From: Lachnospiraceae bacterium
Lineage (GTDB): Bacteria > Bacillota_A > Clostridia > Lachnospirales > Lachnospiraceae
Reading direction: 5' to 3'
Length of the DNA stretch: 9,106 nucleotides
Assembly: GCA_017553665.1 (NCBI GenBank)
Contig: JAFZKM010000194.1
Coordinates: 1 to 9,106, forward strand
Positions within the stretch are counted from its first letter, which is position 1. The number at the start of each line of letters is the position of its first letter. Of this stretch, positions 1 through 6,567 are shown piece after piece. The notes beneath the pieces are model-generated. The model did no database searches. It saw nothing but the letters and a program-made list of their open reading frames with translations, and was not told the DNA's origin. The translations under genes and the position numbers were made by a program.

Positions 1-30
1 AGGGGTTCCTGTCTGGTCGTTAACGACCTA
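1..30 (-). other. In-frame TAG and continuing rfbD frame
   Basis: Reading the minus strand in the rfbD frame, positions 30-28 are TAG and positions 27-1 encode VVNDQTGTP without a shift. NDQxGxPT is the conserved RmlD segment, so the downstream codons are homologous protein rather than chance. A Lys AAG or Gln CAG codon would become TAG by one base change. TAG also serves as the normal stop of ugd and of the second amidase in this window, so general reassignment of TAG is unlikely. The rest of the gene lies beyond the window edge. Confidence 0.85.
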
Positions 31-612
31 TATTTCATTGCCCGTTCTCGCGGCCTTTATGATATTGAGGATGAAATAGTTGCCGTTCAGTCCGAACGCC
101 CAGGAAGTTCTCACGATATAGTACTTTTCTAGCAGTTCCCTCACCGCGTTCTCGCCTTCAAGCTTTGACCGTCCGTAAACGTTCAGAGGCCCGAAATCCA
201 TATCATCGGCATCTCTCGGAGTATCGCCGCTTCCGTCGAATACATAGTCCGTGCTGATATAGATCATCTTCGCGTCAAGTTTCTTTGCCGCGAGGGCAAG
301 ATTCCTCGTACCTTCGGCATTGATCGCGAAGACTCTGTCCCTGTTTGCCTCTTCTTCCGCCAGATCCACTGCCGTCCAGCTCGCGCAGTGTATGATCACG
401 TCCGGTCTTATGATATCAAGTATGTCAGCAGCCGCTTCCGCGTTCGTAATATCGAGCGCCGCGTATCTGGCCCGGGCAGCTGCCGAACCGTCGGCTATAC
501 CGTTGTACTGAGGCACACTTCCCGATCCGATCCCTTCGTGGCCGCGTGCCGACAGCTCATTCATAACATCATGTCCGAGCTGTCCGTTGACTCCGGTAAC
601 GAAAATCCTCAT
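28..612 (-). CDS. rfbD: dTDP-4-dehydrorhamnose reductase, interrupted by premature amber stop
   Basis: RmlD/RfbD reduces dTDP-4-dehydro-L-rhamnose to dTDP-L-rhamnose with NAD(P)H, the last step of rhamnose donor synthesis in the cytoplasm. The 194 visible residues show the N-terminal Rossmann motif GVNGQLG (residues 7-13), the STDYVFDG segment (about 120-127) and the SDR-type catalytic pair Tyr146/Lys150 in YGRSK. The family is usually about 280-300 residues, so this frame ends about 90-100 residues early. The stop is an in-frame TAG after GNEI, and the same frame continues past it with VVNDQTGTP, the conserved family motif that should come next. The ATG at 612 has a GGAAGGGG ribosome site and lies 18 nt after the rfbA stop, so the genes are probably co-transcribed. 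Either this is a recently broken gene or the base is a sequencing error. Family assignment is firm; function of the allele is doubtful. Confidence 0.9.
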   Translation of the reverse strand: MRIFVTGVNGQLGHDVMNELSARGHEGIGSGSVPQYNGIADGSAAARARYAALDITNAEAAADILDIIRPDVIIHCASWTAVDLAEEEANRDRVFAINAEGTRNLALAAKKLDAKMIYISTDYVFDGSGDTPRDADDMDFGPLNVYGRSKLEGENAVRELLEKYYIVRTSWAFGLNGNYFILNIIKAARTGNEI

Positions 613-630
613 ACGGTTCCCCTTCCACTC

Positions 631-1518
631 TTATTCCTTATATTTCCCGTCCAATACGTCCTTCAGATAGGTCCCGTACTGGTTTTTCTTCAAAACATCG
701 TAAACCTTAAGCACATCCCCGCGGGATATCCAGCCGTTCAGATACGCGATCTCCTCAAGGCAGGCGATCTTGCGATGCTGGTGCGTCTCCACGGTCTTTA
801 CGAAATTTGTCGCGTCCACCAGACTCTCATGCGTTCCGGCATCCATCCAGGTAAAGCCCTGTCCGAGCAGCTCCACATTAAGTCTTCCGGCCTTCAGATA
901 CAGTCCGTTCAGTTCCGTGATCTCGAGTTCGCCTCTGCCCGAAGGCTTCAGGCTCTTAGCGTACTCCACCGCTTTGTTGTCATAAAAATACAGTCCGGTC
1001 ACGCAGTAATTGCTCTTGGGCTTCTCCGGCTTCTCTTCTATCGAGACAACCTTTCCCGCTTCATCGAACTCAACGATTCCGAATCGCTCGGGATCGTCGA
1101 CATAATAACCGAAAATCGTGGCTCCGTCTCCGTCCTCCGCTCTCTTAACCGCAGCGCAGAGGCGTTCTTTTAATCCGTGGCCCGAGAAAATATTGTCGCC
1201 GAGTACCATCGCTACCGTACTGTCGCCGATAAACTCCTCGCCGATCAGAAAGGCCTGCGCCAGACCGTCCGGAGACGCCTGTTCAGCGTATTCAAGCCTT
1301 ACTCCGAACTGATGGCCGTCACCGAGCAGATCCCTGAACCTCGGCAGATCGGACGGCGTCGAAATGATCAGTATATCCCTGATCCCGGCGTTCATCAGCA
1401 CCGACATCGGGTAGTATATCATCGGCTTGTCATAGACAGGCAGAAGCTGCTTTGACGTGACCATGGTCAGCGGGTAAAGACGGGTCCCCGAGCCTCCCGC
1501 AAGTATTATTCCTTTCAC
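631..1518 (-). CDS. rfbA: Glucose-1-phosphate thymidylyltransferase
   Basis: RmlA/RfbA joins dTTP and glucose-1-phosphate to give dTDP-glucose and pyrophosphate, the first step toward dTDP-L-rhamnose. At 295 residues it is full length for the family. The nucleotide-binding signature [11 protein letters not shown] is at residues 8-18, followed by [16 protein letters not shown]. The metal-binding Asp108 is in VLGDN and Asp226 is in WMDAGTH. The C-terminal GWISRGDVL segment is also typical. Translation starts at GTG, supported by the GGGAGG ribosome site nine bases upstream and by the canonical N-terminus KGIILAGG. It lies 42 nt downstream of ugd and 18 nt upstream of rfbD on the same strand, consistent with one operon. 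The partner genes rfbB and rfbC are not in the window and may lie to the left. Confidence 0.97.
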   Translation of the reverse strand: MKGIILAGGSGTRLYPLTMVTSKQLLPVYDKPMIYYPMSVLMNAGIRDILIISTPSDLPRFRDLLGDGHQFGVRLEYAEQASPDGLAQAFLIGEEFIGDSTVAMVLGDNIFSGHGLKERLCAAVKRAEDGDGATIFGYYVDDPERFGIVEFDEAGKVVSIEEKPEKPKSNYCVTGLYFYDNKAVEYAKSLKPSGRGELEITELNGLYLKAGRLNVELLGQGFTWMDAGTHESLVDATNFVKTVETHQHRKIACLEEIAYLNGWISRGDVLKVYDVLKKNQYGTYLKDVLDGKYKE

Positions 1519-1560
1519 AGACTGCTGCCTCCCTTCATTTCAAAACATCGCGCGCTGCTG

Positions 1561-2799
1561 CTAGTCGCGCTTGAAAAGGTCTCTCGTATATACCTTGTCC
1601 TGCACATCGTCGAGGCAGGAATCGTATCTGTTCGCGATGATAGCGTCACTCATCGATTTAAACTTCTCCATATCGTTCACTACGAGCGAGCCGAAGAAGG
1701 TCTCTCCGTCCTTCAGTGTAGGCTCATAGATTACCACCTGCGCGCCCTTCGCCTTGATCCTCTTCATGACGCCCTGGATACTGCTCTGGCGGAAATTATC
1801 CGAGTTCGTCTTCATCGTAAGCCTGTAAACGCCTACGGTCACGGGACGCTCCTTATCGCTGTCAAACTGGTTCTTCTCGGCATAGCTGTAATAACCGGCC
1901 TTCCGCAGTACCATGTCGGCGATGAAATCCTTTCTCGTGCGGTTCGATTCAACGATAGCCTGGATCAGGTTCTGCGGAACATCCTCGTAATTCGCGAGGA
2001 GCTGCTTGGTATCCTTCGGCAGGCAGTATCCGCCGTAGCCGAAGCTCGGGTTATTGTACTGGTCGCCGATACGGGGATCGAGGCAGACGCCGCTGATGAT
2101 CTCCCTGGTATCGAGTCCCTTTACTTCCGCGTAGGTGTCAAGCTCGTTGAAATAGGATACGCGGAGCGCGAGGTATGTGTTCGAGAACAGCTTAACCGCC
2201 TCGGCCTCCGTAGCGCCCATGATAAGTACCTTCACGTCATCCTTTAACGCTCCCTCTTTGAGGAGGTTCGCGAAGATCTCGGCCTTTTCCTTAAGCCGCT
2301 CATCACCGGGGATGGTTCCCACGATGATGCGGCTGGGATAGAGATTGTCGTAGAGGGCCTTGCTCTCACGCAGGAACTCGGGTGAGAATATGATATTGTC
2401 GCTGCCCATCTTTTTGCGGACAGACTCGGTATATCCTACGGGGATGGTACTCTTGATGACCATGATCGCGTCGGGATTGTACTCCATTACGAGCTTAATG
2501 ACCGCTTCGACCGCGGATGTATCAAAGAAATTCTTCTGGGGATCGTAGTTCGTGGGCGCGGCGATAACCACATATTCCGCTCCCGTATAAGCTTCCTTCG
2601 CGTCAAGAGTCGCTGTAAGGTCAAGCTCCTTTTCCTCAAGATATTTCTGAATGTATTCGTCCTGTATCGGAGACTTTCTCTTATTGATCATCTCCACCTT
2701 CTCGGGAATGATATCCACCGCGTAAACGGTATTGCGCTGGGCCAGCAAAGTCGCAATGCTCATGCCCACATATCCTGTTCCCGCTACTGCTATCTTCAT
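1561..2799 (-). CDS. ugd: UDP-glucose 6-dehydrogenase
   Basis: Ugd oxidises UDP-glucose to UDP-glucuronate with two NAD+, supplying uronic acid for surface polysaccharides. The 412 residues closely follow the short bacterial Ugd type as I remember the E. coli enzyme (about 390 residues). The N-terminal NAD motif GTGYVG is at residues 7-12. Other landmarks are IKSTIPVG (about 115-122), SPEFLRE (139-145), Lys203 in EAVKLF, and the catalytic Cys259 in [11 protein letters not shown] with Asp263. The C-terminal UDP-binding domain has KVYTRDLF. Compared with E. coli there seems to be a modest insertion around residues 301-318. The ATG has a GGAAGGA site eight bases upstream and a good promoter at 2850-2878. 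It ends in TAG and is probably first in the ugd-rfbA-rfbD operon. Confidence 0.97.
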   Translation of the reverse strand: MKIAVAGTGYVGMSIATLLAQRNTVYAVDIIPEKVEMINKRKSPIQDEYIQKYLEEKELDLTATLDAKEAYTGAEYVVIAAPTNYDPQKNFFDTSAVEAVIKLVMEYNPDAIMVIKSTIPVGYTESVRKKMGSDNIIFSPEFLRESKALYDNLYPSRIIVGTIPGDERLKEKAEIFANLLKEGALKDDVKVLIMGATEAEAVKLFSNTYLALRVSYFNELDTYAEVKGLDTREIISGVCLDPRIGDQYNNPSFGYGGYCLPKDTKQLLANYEDVPQNLIQAIVESNRTRKDFIADMVLRKAGYYSYAEKNQFDSDKERPVTVGVYRLTMKTNSDNFRQSSIQGVMKRIKAKGAQVVIYEPTLKDGETFFGSLVVNDMEKFKSMSDAIIANRYDSCLDDVQDKVYTRDLFKRD

Positions 2800-2828
2800 A
2801 AATTTCGTCCTTCCGTTTCTGTAAGATC

Positions 2829-2841
2829 GCGCTGTCAGCGC
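2829..2841. repeat. Perfect 6-1-6 palindrome at predicted ugd transcript start
   Basis: GCGCTG and CAGCGC form a perfect inverted repeat around one central T. It lies immediately downstream of the predicted -10 box, about +1 to +13 of the ugd transcript. With a one-base centre it suits a dimeric DNA-binding protein better than an RNA hairpin. An operator role is inference. Confidence 0.4.
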
Positions 2842-2849
2842 ACTATACT

Positions 2850-2878
2850 ATTTTAACCTTTGCAATAAACAAATACAA
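2850..2878 (-). promoter_or_regulatory. Promoter of the ugd-rfbA-rfbD operon
   Basis: On the minus strand TTGTAT (2878-2873) and TAAAAT (2855-2850) are separated by exactly 17 bases, a good sigma-A-type pair. It begins just after the stop codon of the upstream deacetylase gene, so the sugar operon can be transcribed independently. The predicted transcription start is near 2842. Confidence 0.6.
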
Positions 2879-2881
2879 GCC

Positions 2882-3655
2882 TTACCGTCCGCTCTCGGGC
2901 AGGCAGTGCATCTGTGTTGCCCCAAGCACACGGAAGCCCTCGGCGGTGCCGCAGAAGCGGCGGAATCCGTATTCATAAGCCCTGAGCTTGATATAAAGCA
3001 CAATGGAGTCGGCCGCGGGGTTCTCCTTCGGATACTGGCTCGGGAAACAGGTCGTGAGCACCTCAAGCTGCTTTTTCAAGTACCCTCTCGTGTTCACGAA
3101 TCTGTTCGGATGCGCGGTCATGAAAAGCGCGATCGCCTTTACCGGAGCCGGCTCCGCCCCGTACTTCGCCATGATCTTCTCAAAAGGCGCGAAAAAAGCT
3201 ATCTCCTTCGCGGCACGCCCGGTATTCAGATGATCGGCGTGACACTCGCTCGTTACATCGGGATCTATGCTGAGGATGATGTCGGGCTTAAAATCCCCGA
3301 CAACCTTCGCGATACCGGCCAGAAGCTCTTCCCCGCTGTAAAAGGCTCCGTCGGAAAGACCTAAGAACCGCACATCGCGCACTCCGAGCAGCTTCGCCGA
3401 GTTTATCGCTTCCTGCTTTCGAAGAGCTATCAGGCCTTCTTCGCTGATGCCCTTCTGCGCGAATTCATCGCCGTACCTGCCGTCCGTACAGATCAGGAAA
3501 CAGACCTTTTTGCCCGAAGCAGCAAGCTTCGCCGCCGTAGCGCCCGCTCCGACCTCTATGTCGTCCGGATGCGCCCCAATAAACAGATACCGCTCGAAAG
3601 CCTCTATCTTCGGCGCGGGAGCCGCGCATTTAACTATCTGACGGGTAAGACTCAT
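2882..3655 (-). CDS. PIG-L/LmbE family zinc N-deacetylase
   Basis: PIG-L family enzymes are Zn-dependent deacetylases of N-acetylglucosamine-containing substrates, such as GlcNAc-PI, bacillithiol or mycothiol precursors, and antibiotic or polysaccharide sugars. With the ATG start at 3655 it is 257 residues. The AHPDD motif gives His29 and Asp31/Asp32, and the CHADH motif supplies His139 and His142, so the expected metal site and general base are intact. The C-terminal GTAEGFRVLG segment also fits the family. There is no signal peptide, so it should be cytoplasmic. A GTG 33 bases further upstream is in frame, but the ideal AAAGGAG ribosome site six bases before the ATG decides the start. It is divergent from dapF and lies just upstream of the ugd operon, with the ugd promoter between. 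The substrate cannot be told; a surface-sugar precursor is a guess from context. Confidence 0.9.
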   Translation of the reverse strand: MSLTRQIVKCAAPAPKIEAFERYLFIGAHPDDIEVGAGATAAKLAASGKKVCFLICTDGRYGDEFAQKGISEEGLIALRKQEAINSAKLLGVRDVRFLGLSDGAFYSGEELLAGIAKVVGDFKPDIILSIDPDVTSECHADHLNTGRAAKEIAFFAPFEKIMAKYGAEPAPVKAIALFMTAHPNRFVNTRGYLKKQLEVLTTCFPSQYPKENPAADSIVLYIKLRAYEYGFRRFCGTAEGFRVLGATQMHCLPESGR

Positions 3656-3661
3656 ACTCTT

Positions 3662-3668
3662 CTCCTTT
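3662..3668 (-). promoter_or_regulatory. Ribosome binding site fixing the deacetylase start
   Basis: AAAGGAG on the minus strand sits six bases before the ATG at 3655. It lies inside the longer frame that would begin with GTG at 3688, so the shorter protein is preferred. Confidence 0.8.
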
Positions 3669-3709
3669 ACTGATCCGTGCCGCAGCACATCTTATTGACC
3701 TTTACAAAA

Positions 3710-3738
3710 ATAATAGCATTTGTGGGATATTCTGTAAA
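3710..3738 (-). promoter_or_regulatory. Promoter of the PIG-L deacetylase gene
   Basis: TTTACA (3738-3733) and TATTAT (3715-3710) are 17 bases apart on the minus strand, each matching the sigma-A consensus at five of six positions. The expected transcript start near 3703 leaves a leader of about 48 nt before the ATG. Confidence 0.7.
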
Positions 3739-3752
3739 TCAGACATTCCTTC

Positions 3753-3781
3753 TTGCGCCGCAGGCAAATACGATTTAAAAT
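3753..3781 (+). promoter_or_regulatory. Probable dapF promoter
   Basis: TTGCGC (3753-3758) and TAAAAT (3776-3781) are 17 bases apart. The -10 box is good and the -35 box is weak (TTG only). It is arranged back to back with the deacetylase promoter, the two -35 boxes being 14 bases apart. Confidence 0.45.
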
Positions 3782-3822
3782 AACGCTAAAGCGACAGATG
3801 TTTAAGGGAAGAAGGCGATGAC

Positions 3823-4734
3823 ATGAAATTTACGAAAATGCACGGCTGCGGCAATGATTATATCTATTTCAACTGTTTTGAGGAGACTGTCGACGATCCG
3901 GCCGCGCTCTCGATCAGACTTTCCGACAGGCATAAGGGCATCGGGGGCGACGGCATCATCCTGATAAAGCCCTCCGATAAGGCTGACTGCTTTATGGACA
4001 TGTACAATCTGGACGGTTCCCGAGGCAAAATGTGCGGAAACGCTATCCGCTGCGTCGGCAAATACATATACGAGCATAAGCTGACCGATAAAAAAGAGGT
4101 CACGGTCGAAACGCTGTCCGGAATCAAGAACCTTAAGCTCATGACCGCCGCTGAATTCACCGTCTCGGGCGGCAGCATCCCGGAGGAGATGGCGGGAGTG
4201 AAGGATAAGGACTCTGACGGGCGCGATATAATCTCATTCGTTACGGTCGACATGGGCGCTCCGATCACGGATATCGCCGCTATCCCGCTCAATACGGATA
4301 TCATTAAGGAATACAAGCTCGGTTACTCTCTCGCCGCGGAGGCACGTACCTTCCGCTTCACATTCGTATCGATGGGGAATCCCCACGCGGTGACCTTCGT
4401 GGACGATATAATGACCGCTCCCGTGGAGGAGCTCGGCCCGGCATACGAGCATCATGAGATATTCCCCGAGCAGGCGAATATCGAGTTCGTCCATGTGCTC
4501 GACAGAGGAAATATAGAATTCAGAGTCTGGGAGCGCGGCTCGGGTGAGACTCAGGCCTGCGGAACAGGCGCCTGCGCGAGCACTTACGCTTCGATACTTA
4601 ACGGCTTTACCGATGACGAGATAAACGTAAAAATGCTCGGAGGAACCTTAAGGATCCGCTATGACAGAGCTCTGGACAGAGTGTTCATGACTGGCCCCGC
4701 GGTCGAGGTTTTCACGGGTGAGACCGCAAGGTAA
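3823..4734 (+). CDS. dapF: Diaminopimelate epimerase
   Basis: DapF converts LL-diaminopimelate to meso-diaminopimelate without a cofactor, near the end of the lysine/peptidoglycan precursor pathway. The 303 residues are slightly longer than the usual 270-280. The N-terminal MHGCGNDYI is typical. The two catalytic cysteines are Cys71 in MCGNAIRC and Cys246 in ETQACGTGAC, each in its conserved surroundings, and NPHAV is at about 186-190. The ATG is preceded by a GAAGG ribosome site seven bases upstream. Another ATG three bases earlier is out of frame. The gene is monocistronic by position: its own promoter lies upstream, and the next gene, 71 bases downstream, has a separate promoter. Its presence predicts meso-DAP type peptidoglycan or lysine synthesis through DAP. 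An intact active enzyme is likely. Confidence 0.97.
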   Translation: MKFTKMHGCGNDYIYFNCFEETVDDPAALSIRLSDRHKGIGGDGIILIKPSDKADCFMDMYNLDGSRGKMCGNAIRCVGKYIYEHKLTDKKEVTVETLSGIKNLKLMTAAEFTVSGGSIPEEMAGVKDKDSDGRDIISFVTVDMGAPITDIAAIPLNTDIIKEYKLGYSLAAEARTFRFTFVSMGNPHAVTFVDDIMTAPVEELGPAYEHHEIFPEQANIEFVHVLDRGNIEFRVWERGSGETQACGTGACASTYASILNGFTDDEINVKMLGGTLRIRYDRALDRVFMTGPAVEVFTGETAR

Positions 4735-4740
4735 AATGCC

Positions 4741-4769
4741 TTGAATTTTCCGTGCGTTTATATTATACT
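4741..4769 (+). promoter_or_regulatory. Promoter of the PilZ gene
   Basis: TTGAAT (4741-4746) and TATACT (4764-4769) are separated by 17 bases. A start near 4776 gives a short leader of about 30 nt with GGAGGT at 4794-4799. I see no terminator between dapF and this promoter, so read-through from dapF may add to it. Confidence 0.7.
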
Positions 4770-4805
4770 TTTCATTAGAAAAATCCATCAAACGGAGGTA
4801 ATTTC

Positions 4806-5159
4806 ATGGAAGAGAAAAGAAGATTCAAGAGACTGCCCATTTCTATGAAGCTGGAGATTTCCTCGCTGTTCAAGCAGGATCATGTAGAACTCACGGATCT
4901 GAGTGCTCCCATTCACGTATCGAACGTTTCAAAGGGCGGCATAGGCTTCACTTCCGCTAACGACCTGCCTCTGGGCTTTTATTTCAACGCCTGCCTTCAG
5001 ATGGGCGAGGCAGAGGATGCGAAGCTTTTCTGCGTAGTTAAGATCGTCCGCAAGGAAGAGACGCCTTCAGGCGAGACACGCTACGGCTGCGAAATGGTCG
5101 GACTTGCGCCCGTTCTCGATTATATCTTCGACGATTACGAGAAGAACAGCGAGCAGTAA
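4806..5159 (+). CDS. Single-domain PilZ protein, probable c-di-GMP receptor
   Basis: PilZ domains bind cyclic di-GMP and pass the signal to motility, polysaccharide or transcription targets. This 117-residue protein is essentially one PilZ domain. Both c-di-GMP binding signatures are present: the RxxxR motif with Arg5 and Arg9 in the N-terminal tail, and NxSxxG with Asn40, Ser42 and Gly45. The later YGCEMVGL segment (93-100) matches the end of the barrel. There is no signal peptide or membrane segment, so it is cytoplasmic. The start is fixed by GGAGGT seven bases before the ATG. It converges on a regulator with a GGDEF-like tail. The binding motifs look intact, so I expect real c-di-GMP binding; the effector partner is unknown. 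Confidence 0.88.
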   Translation: MEEKRRFKRLPISMKLEISSLFKQDHVELTDLSAPIHVSNVSKGGIGFTSANDLPLGFYFNACLQMGEAEDAKLFCVVKIVRKEETPSGETRYGCEMVGLAPVLDYIFDDYEKNSEQ

Positions 5160-5187
5160 CACATAGCAGCATAATTTAATAACATGC

Positions 5188-6405
5188 TTATTCAGCCGCA
5201 GTTTCTTTAAAGAGCTGCGGCTCTAAGTTTCTGACGGTATAGGAGATGTTGAGGTTGGTTTTGGGCTTTGCCCTGTCATAGTTCTTAAGGATCCTCTCTC
5301 CTATCATAAGGCTGTTCTCATAGCAGGCCGTAGGAAGCATGATGATGAACTGGTTCTTGCTGTAGCGCGCGAAGATATCCCCGCTGCGCAGTGACGTGGC
5401 TATCACCTTCTCCATCTTTTCCATGCCGGCCGCCACTTTGTTCAGATCCTGCTCTTCCTTCGCTCTCTGTTTTATCGTGATGAGCATGATGTAGACGGAC
5501 ATGCCGTTCCTCGCGCATGCCCTGGCTTCTATCTTGTAATAATGCTGGAAGACCGAATAATCGCAGATATATGCCACTCTGCGCGCGTCTTTTTCCGTCA
5601 GTTCCTCCTGTATGGTATTCAGGTCGGCCTCGATGCCCTCTTCGTGTACGGTTATCTCTTCGTACAGCTCCAGAAGCTTCTTCTCGGGTTCCACGCCGAA
5701 TTCGTCATAATATGCGTTAACGATGCGGTTGTACTGTTCGACCGCATTCTTTTTATTGCCGATCTTATACAGGGAATAGATCAGATAATAGTTCACATCG
5801 GAATTCATCGGATCGATCGCGTTCGCGACGCTGCAGCGGTCCGCCATCTCTTCGAATTTGCCGAGGCGCAGGAGTACCTCCATGAACCTCACGATCATCT
5901 GCATATAGATCGAGCGGTATCTGGTGGCGAGAGACGCGCTCCAGGACTCTGTATGGCATTTCGGCAGAAAGTCCCCTTTATACAGGTCAAAAGCCGCGCG
6001 ATAATACTCAAGGCACTCTTCGTCGGGAATGCCGGCGACCGCGCCCTTATTGCAGTATGATATGAATTCTTCGAAGTCGTACTCACAGGGGAGGTCCCTG
6101 TTCCAGGAAATGGTGCCCTGCTTGCGGATGATCAGCTTTTTCTCGGGGATCCGCAGATCGTCCATAAGGGCTCTGATGCGGTGCAGACTGGTTTTGAGAG
6201 CGTTTTCGGGGTCGCTCGTGATGCTGTCTTCGTTCCAGATAAGGTCGATTATCGATGCCTGGGGGAGATTTCTGTCATGAAAGGCTATAAGATACTCCAG
6301 GATCAGCCAAAGCTTCTTTGACCTGTTGTCCTGATCGGTAATGGTTTTATCGCCGTAAGACATCGAAAAACCACCGAAGGTTTTGATCCTGATAATGTCA
6401 TCCAT
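5188..6405 (-). CDS. BTAD-domain transcriptional regulator with degenerate GGDEF-like C-terminus
   Basis: This 405-residue protein begins with a winged-helix region of the OmpR/SARP kind (about 2-100, with IRIKTFGGFSM and ALKTSLHRIRALM). A helical BTAD/TPR-like domain follows (about 105-255, with CLEYYRAAFDLYKGDFLP and DEFGVEPEKKLLELYEE). The last third (about 275-395) resembles a GGDEF domain: LRSGDIFARY precedes SKNQF exactly where RYGGDEF would be, then IIMLP. The catalytic Asp/Glu are replaced by Asn/Gln, and the upstream metal-binding Asp (DxDxFK region) is absent, so cyclase activity is not expected. It is probably a DNA-binding activator with a sensory pseudo-enzyme tail; target genes are unknown. 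I chose ATG 6405 because a near-consensus promoter lies inside the longer frame, which opens with TTG at 6528. The ribosome site is a modest GGGG eight bases upstream. Confidence 0.82.
   Translation of the reverse strand: MDDIIRIKTFGGFSMSYGDKTITDQDNRSKKLWLILEYLIAFHDRNLPQASIIDLIWNEDSITSDPENALKTSLHRIRALMDDLRIPEKKLIIRKQGTISWNRDLPCEYDFEEFISYCNKGAVAGIPDEECLEYYRAAFDLYKGDFLPKCHTESWSASLATRYRSIYMQMIVRFMEVLLRLGKFEEMADRCSVANAIDPMNSDVNYYLIYSLYKIGNKKNAVEQYNRIVNAYYDEFGVEPEKKLLELYEEITVHEEGIEADLNTIQEELTEKDARRVAYICDYSVFQHYYKIEARACARNGMSVYIMLITIKQRAKEEQDLNKVAAGMEKMEKVIATSLRSGDIFARYSKNQFIIMLPTACYENSLMIGERILKNYDRAKPKTNLNISYTVRNLEPQLFKETAAE
5194..5222. repeat. Inverted repeat at convergent gene ends
   Basis: AGCCGCAG and CTGCGGCT form a perfect 8-bp inverted repeat around 13 bases that contain a smaller TCTTTAAAGA palindrome. 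It covers the last codons of the minus-strand regulator and lies 34 bases past the PilZ stop. No T-run follows on either strand, so it is not a canonical intrinsic terminator. It may still stall polymerase or protect 3' ends where the two transcripts meet. Confidence 0.45.
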
Positions 6406-6447
6406 AACACATACCCCGTTCAAACTTATCCAACTTAATTCATGATA

Positions 6448-6476
6448 ATTATAGCTTTTCGGATATTTCATTTCAA
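6448..6476 (-). promoter_or_regulatory. Promoter of the BTAD regulator gene
   Basis: TTGAAA (6476-6471) and a perfect TATAAT (6453-6448) are 17 bases apart on the minus strand, the best promoter in the window. The start near 6441 gives a leader of about 36 nt to ATG 6405 and rules out the longer TTG start. An AACAC/GTGTT dyad (6475-6490) touches the -35 box. Confidence 0.8.
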
Positions 6477-6490
6477 CACCCATTAGTGTT
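6475..6490. repeat. Small dyad beside the regulator -35 box
   Basis: AACAC (6475-6479) and GTGTT (6486-6490) form a perfect 5-bp inverted repeat with a 6-base centre. It overlaps the -35 box of the BTAD gene, and the divergent csp promoter lies about 20 bases further on. It could be an operator, but a 5-bp dyad in AT-rich DNA can arise by chance. Confidence 0.25.
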
Positions 6491-6510
6491 AAGAATTGTC
6501 TAAATTTACT

Positions 6511-6539
6511 TTGACTTTTGGGATTCAATATGATAGATT
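6511..6539 (+). promoter_or_regulatory. Promoter of the cold-shock gene
   Basis: TTGACT (6511-6516) and TAGATT (6534-6539) are 17 bases apart. An overlapping alternative is TTTACT (6505-6510) with TATGAT (6529-6534) at 18 bases. Either would start the transcript at about 6541-6546, giving a leader of roughly 57-62 nt. Confidence 0.6.
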
Positions 6540-6545
6540 ATGTCT

Positions 6546-6567
6546 TGGGTGCATATAGTATCACCCA
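6546..6567 (+). promoter_or_regulatory. Hairpin at the 5' end of the csp leader
   Basis: TGGGTG (6546-6551) and CACCCA (6562-6567) pair perfectly around a 10-base loop, at or next to the predicted transcript start. A T-rich tract (about 6571-6590) follows before the ribosome site. Leader structure often controls stability and translation of cold-shock mRNAs, so a regulatory or 5'-protective role is plausible. It is not a canonical terminator because about nine bases separate the stem from the T-run. Confidence 0.45.

Noticed and set aside
28..30. Genome-wide reassignment of TAG as a sense codon
   Set aside because: ugd and the SH3-amidase both end at TAG at the expected family C-terminus; a local mutation or sequencing error is simpler.
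388..1173. Long plus-strand open frame (261 codons) opposite rfbD and rfbA
   Set aside because: It is antisense to two well-recognised genes, has no ribosome site or family signature, and its composition reflects the opposite strand's codons.
1550..1570. GCGCG/CGCGC inverted repeat over the ugd stop codon
   Set aside because: Only five pairs with an 11-base loop and a weak T-run; rfbA follows closely and should be co-transcribed, so a terminator is unlikely.
3656..3688. GTG start at 3688 for the PIG-L deacetylase
   Set aside because: The extension contains the AAAGGAG ribosome site of ATG 3655 and adds no family sequence.
5194..5222. Intrinsic terminator between PilZ and the BTAD regulator
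   Set aside because: The stem is good but no T-run follows on either strand, so it is listed only as an inverted repeat.
5542..6060. Plus-strand open frame opposite the BTAD regulator
   Set aside because: It is a shadow of a gene with clear domains, with no recognisable motifs and no promoter.
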